Assembly (NCBI GenBank): GCA_041686695.1
Contig: JAWLDJ010000068.1
Span: forward strand, 1-12,266
DNA: 12,266 nucleotides
Direction: 5' to 3'
Source of the DNA: T1Sed10-7 sp041686695
Lineage (GTDB): Bacteria; Actinomycetota; Nitriliruptoria; Nitriliruptorales; Nitriliruptoraceae
Part shown: piece after piece, positions 1-5,935 of the stretch
How the letters are laid out: every line of letters starts with the position of its first letter
How positions within the stretch are numbered: the first letter of the stretch is position 1
Notes under the pieces: model-generated
The model's input: the letters and a program-made list of their open reading frames with translations, nothing else
What the model was told of the DNA's origin: nothing
Database searches by the model: none
Translations under genes and position numbers: made by a program

Positions 1-1584
1 CGGGTGGATGCCCTCACCGAGCATGGCGACGGCCTCGTTGAGGAAGGTCCCGATGACCCGCGAGGTGAAGAACCCGCGGGCGTCGTTGACCACGATCGGC
101 GTCTTCTTGATCTGCTGCACGAGATCGACGGCCTTGGCGACCGCCGCGTCGGAGGTGCGCTCGCCGCGGATGATCTCCACCAGCGGCATCTTGTCCACCG
201 GCGAGAAGAAGTGCAGCCCGATGAAGTCCTCGGCCCGCTCCACACCCTCGGCCAGCTCCGTGATCGGCAGCGTGGAGGTGTTGGAGCACAACAGCGCGTC
301 AGGCGCCACGACCGGCTCGGTCTCACCGAACACCCGGTGCTTGAGCTCCGCCGACTCGAACACGGCCTCGATGACCAGGTCGCAGCCGGCCAGGTCGCCG
401 TAGCTGTCGGTCGGGGTGATCCGGTCCAGCAGGGCCTGGCCCCCCTCCTCGGTGACCTTGCCCCGCTCGATGCCCTTGGCGACCAGCCGCTCCGAGTAGC
501 CCTTGCCCTTGACGGCGGCCTCGAGCTCCACGTCCTTGAGCACCACGTCGATCCCCGACCGGGCGCACTGGTAGGCGATGCCCGCGCCCATCATGCCGGC
601 GCCGAGTACCGCGACCCGGCTGGCCTGCCACCGCTCGTGGCCTTCCGGACGCGAGGATCCCTTCTCGATCGCCTGGAGGTCGAAGAAGAAGGCCTGGGTC
701 ATGTTCTTGGACTGGGGCGAGTTGCACACCAGGTCGGTGAAGTAGCGCGATTCGATGCGGGTGGCCGCCTCGAAGGGCACCTGCGCCCCCTCGTAGGCGG
801 CGCACAGGATGTTGCGTGGGGCGTGGTAGTCGGCGCCCTTGGTCTGCTTGCGCAGGTTCGCCGGGATCGCCGGCGCGTTCGCGGCGAAGGACGGGCGGGA
901 CGGATCGCCACCGGGCAGGCGGTAGCCGTCGGTGTCCCAGGGCTGCGTGGCTTCGGGGTTCGCGATGATCCAGCTGCGGGCCCCGGCGAGCATGGCGTCG
1001 ACGTCCGTCACCACCTCGTCGACCAGGCCCAGCTCGAGCGCCTTGGCGACCTTGTGCCGCTGCCCCTGGAGCAGGACGTTCATCAACGCCGGGATGATGC
1101 CCAGCATCCGCACGGTGCGCACGACCCCGCCGCCACCGGGGAGCAGCCCCAACGTCACCTCGGGCAGCCCGAAGACAGCCGAGGGATCATCGATCGCGAT
1201 GCGGTGGTGGCAGGCCAGGGCGAGCTCGAGGCCACCACCCAGGGCCGTGCCGTTCATCGCGGCGACCACGGGCACGCCGAGGGTCTCCAGGGTGCGCAGG
1301 TCCGCCTTGAGGCGCTCGGTGTCGGTGAACACCGCTTCGGCATCGTCTGGAGTGGCCCGGATGAGTTCCTTGAGATCCCCACCGGCGAAGAAGGTCGACT
1401 TCCCCGAGGTCAGGATCACCCCCGCGAGGTCGGGCTCGGCCTGCAGACGACGGACCACCTCGCCGAGGTCCTGGCCGAAGCGCGCGCGCATCGTGTTCGC
1501 CCGCTGCGTCGGATCGTCCATGGTCAAGGTGACGACACCGTCGGCGTCGCGGTCGTAGCGGATCGTCTCGAGCTCGGTGGTCAC
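1..1584 (-). CDS. fadB: FadB/FadJ-type enoyl-CoA hydratase / 3-hydroxyacyl-CoA dehydrogenase, C-terminus cut by window edge
   Basis: The protein carries out two successive beta-oxidation steps: hydration of trans-2-enoyl-CoA, then NAD-dependent oxidation of 3-hydroxyacyl-CoA. The frame is open for 528 codons from a GTG at 1584 to the left edge. The family is usually about 700 residues, so roughly 170-200 C-terminal residues are missing. Residues 1-190 are a crotonase domain with both expected catalytic glutamates, E120 (ALGGGLELAL) and E142 (FGLPEVTLG). A Rossmann domain follows, with GAGMMG at 328-333, the CSNTSTLPITELA segment, the catalytic-type H458 in GLHFFSPVDK, and the family signature VVNDARGFFTSRV near 500. 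The GTG start has GGAG five bases upstream and gives the canonical crotonase N-terminus. The gene lies 62 bp downstream of the thiolase on the same strand, so the two are probably co-transcribed. The assignment is firm; whether it is best called FadB or FadJ cannot be decided from sequence alone. Confidence 0.95.
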   Translation of the reverse strand, partial: MTTELETIRYDRDADGVVTLTMDDPTQRANTMRARFGQDLGEVVRRLQAEPDLAGVILTSGKSTFFAGGDLKELIRATPDDAEAVFTDTERLKADLRTLETLGVPVVAAMNGTALGGGLELALACHHRIAIDDPSAVFGLPEVTLGLLPGGGGVVRTVRMLGIIPALMNVLLQGQRHKVAKALELGLVDEVVTDVDAMLAGARSWIIANPEATQPWDTDGYRLPGGDPSRPSFAANAPAIPANLRKQTKGADYHAPRNILCAAYEGAQVPFEAATRIESRYFTDLVCNSPQSKNMTQAFFFDLQAIEKGSSRPEGHERWQASRVAVLGAGMMGAGIAYQCARSGIDVVLKDVELEAAVKGKGYSERLVAKGIERGKVTEEGGQALLDRITPTDSYGDLAGCDLVIEAVFESAELKHRVFGETEPVVAPDALLCSNTSTLPITELAEGVERAEDFIGLHFFSPVDKMPLVEIIRGERTSDAAVAKAVDLVQQIKKTPIVVNDARGFFTSRVIGTFLNEAVAMLGEGIHP

Positions 1585-1646
1585 GGCAGCTCCATCGGAA
1601 AGCGCAGGCGGGTCACCGGCTCACGGCTGGCCCGCCGGTCGGAAGG

Positions 1647-2858
1647 TCAGACGCGTTCGACGACGGTGGCGATACCCATACCCCCGCCGATGCACAGGGT
1701 CACCAGCCCCGTGGTCAGGTCGCGGCGTTCCAGTTCGTCCACGATCGTGCCCAGCAGCATGGCACCGGTCGCACCCAGGGGGTGCCCCATCGCGATGGCC
1801 CCACCGTTGACGTTGGTCCGGTCGTGGTCGACGTCCAGATCGCGCATCAACTTCAGCGCCACGGAGGCGAACGCCTCGTTGATCTCGACCAGGTCGATGT
1901 CCGACGCGGTCATCCCGGCCCGGTCCAGCGCCAGGCGGGACGCGGGCGCGGGGCCGGTCAACATGATCGTCGGCTCGGACCCGATGACGGCCGCGGACCG
2001 GATCCGCGCACGCGGGGTGAGGTCGTGGCGGACGCCTGCCTCCTTCGAGCCGAGCAGGACCAGCCCCGCCCCGTCCACGATCCCCGACGAGTTGCCCGCG
2101 GTGTGGACGTGGTCGATGCGGTCCACGTCGACGTACCGCTGCAGGGCGACGGCATCGAAGCCGCCCATGTCGCCGATGCCCGCGAAGGCCGCGGGCAGAC
2201 CACCGAGGCTGTCCATGGTGGTCTCGGGCCGCACGTGCTCGTCACGGTCGAGGATGGTGAGGCCGTTGCGGTCGCGCACGGGCGCGATCGAGCGCTCGAA
2301 GTGCCCGTTGGCCCACGCCTTGGCGGCACGGACCTGCGACTCGAGCGCGAAGGCATCCACGTCCTCGCGGGAGAAGCCCTCGGTCGTGGCGATGAGGTCC
2401 GCACCGATGCCCTGGGGCACGAACCCGGTGGTGAGGTTGGTCTCGGGATCCATCGCCCAGGGATCACCACCGGTGCCCATCGGCACCCGCGACATCGACT
2501 CGACGCCACCGGCGACGATCAGGTCCTCCCAGCCGGAGCGCAACCGCGCCGCGGCCTGGTTCACCGCCTCCAACCCCGATCCGCAGTAGCGGTTCAGTTG
2601 GACACCGGCCACGGCTTCGGGCAATCCGGCAGCCAGGGCCGCCGTGCGAGGGAGCACGCCTCCCTGATCCCCGACCGGGCCCACGATGCCCAGCACCAGG
2701 TCGTCGATCGCTTCCGGGTCCATAGCCGGATTGCGGGTCTGCAGCTCGTGCAGCAGCCCGGTCACGAGCGTGACCGGCTTCACCTCGTGGAGCGATCCGG
2801 AGGCCTTGCCACGTCCTCGCGGGGTACGGATCGCATCGTAGACGTACGCCTCAGCCAT
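1647..2858 (-). CDS. fadA: Acetyl-CoA C-acyltransferase (thiolase, FadA-like)
   Basis: This thiolase cleaves 3-ketoacyl-CoA with CoA to give acetyl-CoA and a shortened acyl-CoA, the last step of beta-oxidation. It is 403 residues, normal for the family. The nucleophile is C92 (LNRYCGSGLEAVN). The NEAF motif is at 327-330, H359 lies in NGGAIAMGHPLGATGA, and the second catalytic cysteine C389 lies in LCIGGGMG. All key residues are present. The ATG at 2858 is preceded by a strong GGGAGGAG, six bases away, so the start is secure. It is the first gene of the pair, with the hydratase/dehydrogenase starting 62 bp after its stop. The two together correspond to the beta and alpha subunits of a trifunctional-type complex. 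A degradative thiolase (FadA/FadI) is more likely than a biosynthetic one because of this partner. Confidence 0.96.
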   Translation of the reverse strand: MAEAYVYDAIRTPRGRGKASGSLHEVKPVTLVTGLLHELQTRNPAMDPEAIDDLVLGIVGPVGDQGGVLPRTAALAAGLPEAVAGVQLNRYCGSGLEAVNQAAARLRSGWEDLIVAGGVESMSRVPMGTGGDPWAMDPETNLTTGFVPQGIGADLIATTEGFSREDVDAFALESQVRAAKAWANGHFERSIAPVRDRNGLTILDRDEHVRPETTMDSLGGLPAAFAGIGDMGGFDAVALQRYVDVDRIDHVHTAGNSSGIVDGAGLVLLGSKEAGVRHDLTPRARIRSAAVIGSEPTIMLTGPAPASRLALDRAGMTASDIDLVEINEAFASVALKLMRDLDVDHDRTNVNGGAIAMGHPLGATGAMLLGTIVDELERRDLTTGLVTLCIGGGMGIATVVERV

Positions 2859-2912
2859 CGCGGGCTCCTCCCTGTCACCTGCCGGCTGCGGCCGCGCACC
2901 GCGCCGCCGGCA

Positions 2913-2918
2913 ACGGTA
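2913..2918 (-). promoter_or_regulatory. Candidate -10 element (TACCGT) for the thiolase operon
   Basis: On the minus strand the bases read TACCGTTGC, which fits the actinobacterial TANNNT -10 pattern. It sits about 55 bp upstream of the thiolase ATG, leaving a plausible leader with the GGGAGGAG ribosome binding site. No convincing -35 box lies at 16-18 bp. Support comes mainly from the same nine-base pattern recurring upstream of both quinone oxidoreductase genes. Confidence 0.4.
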
Positions 2919-2986
2919 TGCGAAGCGCCGTTGGAGCGCTGCATCGGGTGGCGCAAGGACAGACAGAGCACCCCCGCCCGAGCGGA

Positions 2987-3010
2987 CGAGGACCCGCGCG
3001 GTGGTCCTCG
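2987..3010. terminator. Perfect 8-bp-stem hairpin, possible terminator
   Basis: CGAGGACC at 2987-2994 pairs perfectly with GGTCCTCG at 3003-3010 around an eight-base loop. It lies about 110 bp beyond the stop of the minus-strand protease gene and upstream of the thiolase promoter candidate, a fitting place for a terminator. There is no T-run, which is common for actinobacterial hairpin terminators but leaves the role uncertain. Confidence 0.4.
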
Positions 3011-3014
3011 GGCT

Positions 3015-3039
3015 CCCAGCGGGCTCCCGGACCGCTGGG
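3015..3039. terminator. Second perfect 8-bp-stem hairpin, possible terminator
   Basis: CCCAGCGG at 3015-3022 pairs perfectly with CCGCTGGG at 3032-3039 around a nine-base loop. It is only four bases from the neighbouring hairpin. Its right arm lies inside the degenerate first copy of the 34-bp repeat. The pair of hairpins could end transcription of the minus-strand protease gene. No T-tract follows on either strand. Confidence 0.4.
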
Positions 3040-3120
3040 CAGCAGCGAGCTCGCGGCCTCAGCGCCCGCCGGACGGCAGCGAGGTCGCGGGCTCAGCGCC
3101 CGCCGGACGGCAGCGAGGTC
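3024..3120. repeat. 34-bp tandem repeat, about 2.9 copies
   Basis: Copies begin at 3024, 3058 and 3092. The second and third (3058-3091 and 3092-3120) are identical over the 29 bases available. They start with ctcagcgcccgccggacg and continue with gcagcgaggtc. The first copy matches the second at 25 of 34 positions. The third copy runs into the stop codon of the protease gene (TGA, minus strand, 3121-3119), so the array begins at the 3' end of that gene and extends into the intergenic region. There are no variable spacers, so it is not a CRISPR. Confidence 0.85.
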
Positions 3121-4048
3121 ATGAGCAAGGCGTGGCGGGCGTGGCCTCCTCCACGGCGACCACCACCTCGGCGATGGGTGTCGCGACACCTCGACCGTCC
3201 TGGGTGCGTGCGAAGACCTGTCCGACGACACGACCCTGGTCGTCCAGCACCGGTGATCCCGAGGCGCCGCCCCCGACCTCCAGGGCCAGGAGGAGGCGTC
3301 CGGGCTCGACACGGTCCACCCTCCCCTCGCGCAGCGCCGGCCTGGCCCCGGGGAACCCGACCGTGAGGATCGGTTGGCCGAGGGTGGCATCGGGTCCGGT
3401 GGGCAGCGTCGGCGGCACCGCCTCGTCGTCGAGGACGAGGACCGCGACGTCAGCGGTGGCCGACAACAGGACCTCGCGCACCTGCGTTCCCGGGCCGGCG
3501 TCCAGCGGCTGGACGACCGTCGAGCGGGCGGCGTCGACCACGTGTCGGTTCGTGATCACCGCGCTGACGCCGTCGAGGTCGAGGCTGAACGCGCTCCCGC
3601 TGCGCGATCGACCGGCGCAGTCGACGCTGCGCACCAGCAGCAGTGAGTCGGTGATGTCGGCGTCCTCACCCAACGCCTCCTGCACGGCTCCACCCGCAGC
3701 GCGGACCGCCAGACGATCGAGGACCCAGCCACCCGCCGGGATCAGCATCGCCAGCACCACCAGGACACCCAGCACCAACCGCAGCCGTCCGAAGACCCGG
3801 GACATGGAGGTCTCGAAACCAGCGAGGTCGTCCGGGTCGTCGGGACCATCTGGGACAGCGGCGCCACGGGGGCCGTCGGGATCATCGGGGCCACCGGGGC
3901 CGCGAGGATCATCGGGGCCGTCAGGACCGTCGCGACCATCGGGGCGCTGAGGTCCCGACAGCGACGACGGTGGGTACTGCTCCACGGGATCCGTTCTACT
4001 GGAGTCCTCGACGGTACCCAGCACAGGGGCGTCATCGGGCGGTGACAT
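3119..4048 (-). CDS. Membrane-anchored trypsin-like serine protease
   Basis: A 309-residue protein with a single predicted membrane segment at about 90-108 (VLGVLVVLAMLIPAGGW) and a trypsin-fold domain from about 138 to 300. The catalytic triad is visible as H169 (ITNRHVVDA), D200 (ATADVAVL) and S263 (GGGASGSPVL). The domain should face outside the cell. Residues 32-74 on the cytoplasmic side are a Gly/Pro/Asp-rich run of GPD/DPR-like triplets, probably disordered. Only two cysteines exist, C144 just before the protease core and C308 at the penultimate position. They could form a disulfide as in the mycobacterial acid-resistance protease MarP, but MarP has four membrane helices and this protein has one. 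No PDZ domain is present. The ATG at 4048 lacks a clear ribosome binding site. It is divergent from the HNH gene across a 77-bp gap holding a LexA box. Substrate unknown. Confidence 0.88.
   Translation of the reverse strand: MSPPDDAPVLGTVEDSSRTDPVEQYPPSSLSGPQRPDGRDGPDGPDDPRGPGGPDDPDGPRGAAVPDGPDDPDDLAGFETSMSRVFGRLRLVLGVLVVLAMLIPAGGWVLDRLAVRAAGGAVQEALGEDADITDSLLLVRSVDCAGRSRSGSAFSLDLDGVSAVITNRHVVDAARSTVVQPLDAGPGTQVREVLLSATADVAVLVLDDEAVPPTLPTGPDATLGQPILTVGFPGARPALREGRVDRVEPGRLLLALEVGGGASGSPVLDDQGRVVGQVFARTQDGRGVATPIAEVVVAVEEATPATPCS
3827..3955 (-). repeat. Gly/Pro/Asp triplet-repeat coding tract
   Basis: This is the in-frame low-complexity stretch encoding residues 32-74 of the serine protease, built from degenerate nine-base units such as ggatcatcg/ggaccatcg on the plus strand. 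The encoded triplets (GPD, DPR, GPG, GPR) resemble collagen-like spacing but with frequent breaks (a Gly is not present at every third position), so a true triple helix is not predicted. Confidence 0.7.
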
Positions 4049-4090
4049 GGCCGGGAACCTGGCTCATCCACAACCCGCCGCACCGAGTCC

Positions 4091-4119
4091 TTGCACGAAC
4101 GCTGCTTCGAACGTACGTT
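4091..4119 (+). promoter_or_regulatory. Promoter of the DUF222/HNH gene, apparently leaderless
   Basis: A TTGCAC -35 box at 4091-4096 is separated by exactly 17 bp from a TACGTT -10 box (TANNNT) at 4114-4119. Transcription would start at about 4126, the A of the in-frame ATG at 4126-4128. This implies a leaderless mRNA, which is common in actinobacteria and explains the lack of a ribosome binding site before that ATG. The -10 box lies inside the LexA palindrome. Confidence 0.65.
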
Positions 4120-4122
4120 CGA
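4107..4122. promoter_or_regulatory. LexA (SOS) box, perfect palindrome
   Basis: TCGAACGTACGTTCGA is a perfect 16-bp palindrome and an exact match to the TCGAAC-N4-GTTCGA SOS box known from mycobacteria and other actinobacteria. It covers the -10 element of the HNH gene, so LexA bound here should block transcription until DNA damage. Because it is symmetric and sits in a 77-bp divergent gap, it might also affect the serine protease gene on the other strand. Confidence 0.85.
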
Positions 4123-4125
4123 CAC

Positions 4126-5883
4126 ATGGACAACCAACCCGCTCTCCCGCCGACAGCGTGGCCCCCCGGGGCCCGGCCACCGCAGCCACGGCGAGCCATG
4201 GCCCACCGTTCCGACGCGCCGCCGCGCGCACCCGGACCCCTACCTCGTTGCTGCGCCTCGCCGCCGAGGTGGCAGGCGCACCGATGCGCACCGCGCCGGC
4301 CCAGCGGCCGCCCGCCACGGACGACGCGGCACCTGCCGCTGGCCGGCTTGGCGAGCGAGCACGGCGCGGGCTACGACGTGGACACGCCTCCTGGCGAGCG
4401 ACCACGACCCGGTGACCGGCCGAGCACCACGCTCGGCCCGGATCGCGCGCCACACCCCGTCGACGACGCGGCCTGGCGTTACCTGCACGACCTCGACGAT
4501 CCACGGCCCGGTGAGGGCACGCCGCCCTTCGGGCTCCCCGTGCTGGCCGAGATCCCGGGTCTGGCAACCGTCCTCGAGCAGCTGCGCGAGGCTGATCGCC
4601 TCATCGCCCGAGCGCTCGAGGGCATCCTGCTGCTGCAGGATCACGCCGACGTGGCCGGGGTCACCGGCGTCAGCCTGGACACCTGGGTGACGACGATCGC
4701 CCGACGGACACGCGCTGATGCCCGCATGCTGCTGGCTGCCGCCGAGATGATCCGCCGCCTGCCCACCCTCAGGGCCGGCTTCCAGGAGGGCCGGATGTCA
4801 TGGGCCCAGGTCCGGGCCGTCGCGTTGAAGGCGCGCCCGCTCCCCCGCTCCCTCGATGACCGGGTGGACCAGGCCATCGCGGACGCGCTCGAGGGCACCG
4901 GCGGCAGCGAACCCGATGCCGTCACGCGCGTCATCTCCTGGTCGTTGGCCGCGCTCCAGCCCACCTCGGCCGAACGGACCGAACGTCGGGAGCAGGAGCG
5001 GGAGTTCCTCGGGATGCAGCCGAGGCTGGATGGCAGCGGCGGGCGGGTGTGGGGTGAGTTCGGGGCGACCTCCTGGGCGGTGATCGACGCTGCGCTCAAC
5101 ACGCGCACGATCCGAGGGACGGACAGCAGCGAGGTCCGGGAGGGCCCTGCGGCCAGCGCCGCCGCGGCGGCCGAGCGCGGGCAGGCCGATGGCCGGGGTC
5201 GCGCTGCCCGGCTCGTCGACGTGCTGGAACGCGGCCTCGCCGGAGGGTCCGACCACGACCGGGAGCACGCTGGACCGGCAGCGACCTCCGACCGGGATCC
5301 GGCCACGGTGAGGCGCCGGTCGTCCGGCAGCCGCCCCCAGCTGCTGCTGCGGGCCGACCTCGACACCCTGCTCGACCGTGCGCAGACACCGGGCGTGCTG
5401 CTCACCGGCCTGCTGGGTGGCCACGTGCGGGTGAGCGCGCCGACGGCGCGCCGGCTGCTCGACGAGCGCGGCGCCGACCTCCGGACGGTGATCCTGGACC
5501 AGACCGGCGGGGTGGTCGGGGTGGGCCGGCGCATCCGCGTCGCCCCAGGGTGGCTCCGCGACGCGACACTGGCGCTGCACGATACGTGCAGCGCGCCGGG
5601 CTGCGGTGCACCAGCACGCACGAGCGAGATCGACCACGCGCGGCCCTGGCGGCCCGCACGCCCCGATGACCTCCCCGGCGACACCGACGTCTCCGAGCTC
5701 GCACCGCTGTGCGCCACGCACAACCAGCACAAGGAGCGCGACGGCTGGACGGTCCGGCAGACGATCGACGGCCGACGCATCTGGAGCCACCAGCGCAGCG
5801 GACTCACGACCCGAAGCGTCCCTTCGACCTGGCAGCCACGAGCCGGCACTCCACCGGCCGTCGGTCCAGCGCCGGACGAGTGA
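4126..5883 (+). CDS. DUF222 domain protein with C-terminal HNH endonuclease motif (13E12-repeat-type family)
   Basis: The 585-residue protein has a mostly helical DUF222 region at about 140-327, including LREADRLIARALEGI, a TWVTTIARRTRADAR segment and GRMSWAQVRAVA near 222-233. A charged, low-complexity linker spans about 328-405. The C-terminus at 486-545 is HNH-like, with a zinc-site pattern C488-C493...C529-H532 and the first catalytic H504 in EIDHARPW. At the usual Asn position I read E524, and at the usual last His position N533, so nuclease activity is uncertain. The family is widespread in actinobacteria and its exact role is poorly defined; several M. tuberculosis members belong to the LexA regulon as I recall. 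The start is chosen at 4126 because the promoter and SOS box end there. The first ~110 residues have weak coding character and could be wrong. An upstream in-frame ATG at 3970 is rejected because it lies beyond the promoter and inside the protease gene. Confidence 0.88.
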   Translation: MDNQPALPPTAWPPGARPPQPRRAMAHRSDAPPRAPGPLPRCCASPPRWQAHRCAPRRPSGRPPRTTRHLPLAGLASEHGAGYDVDTPPGERPRPGDRPSTTLGPDRAPHPVDDAAWRYLHDLDDPRPGEGTPPFGLPVLAEIPGLATVLEQLREADRLIARALEGILLLQDHADVAGVTGVSLDTWVTTIARRTRADARMLLAAAEMIRRLPTLRAGFQEGRMSWAQVRAVALKARPLPRSLDDRVDQAIADALEGTGGSEPDAVTRVISWSLAALQPTSAERTERREQEREFLGMQPRLDGSGGRVWGEFGATSWAVIDAALNTRTIRGTDSSEVREGPAASAAAAAERGQADGRGRAARLVDVLERGLAGGSDHDREHAGPAATSDRDPATVRRRSSGSRPQLLLRADLDTLLDRAQTPGVLLTGLLGGHVRVSAPTARRLLDERGADLRTVILDQTGGVVGVGRRIRVAPGWLRDATLALHDTCSAPGCGAPARTSEIDHARPWRPARPDDLPGDTDVSELAPLCATHNQHKERDGWTVRQTIDGRRIWSHQRSGLTTRSVPSTWQPRAGTPPAVGPAPDE

Positions 5884-5935
5884 GCACCGCGAAGACCGGG
5901 ACCACACGCGCCGCGGCCAGACACCCAGCAGGCGC
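5884..5935. other. Short convergent intergenic gap
   Basis: This 52-bp gap separates the stops of the HNH gene (plus) and the VWA gene (minus). I see no strong hairpin or T-tract, so termination here may depend on Rho or on read-through. Confidence 0.5.

Noticed and set aside
4..2589. 861-codon open frame on the plus strand
   Set aside because: It is antisense to the hydratase/dehydrogenase and thiolase, whose catalytic motifs are unmistakable. The translation is Arg/His/Asp-rich with no domain, as expected of a shadow in high-GC DNA.
3024..3120. CRISPR array
   Set aside because: The 34-bp units are directly adjacent with no spacers, and no cas genes are present.
1782..3950. 722-codon plus-strand open frame
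   Set aside because: It overlaps the thiolase, the intergenic repeats and the protease on the opposite strand; its low-complexity Ser/Arg/Pro end is the complement of the protease Gly/Pro tract.
3970..4125. Upstream in-frame extension of the HNH gene from ATG 3970
   Set aside because: It overlaps the protease coding start on the other strand and lies upstream of the -35, -10 and LexA elements, so it would not be transcribed from that promoter.
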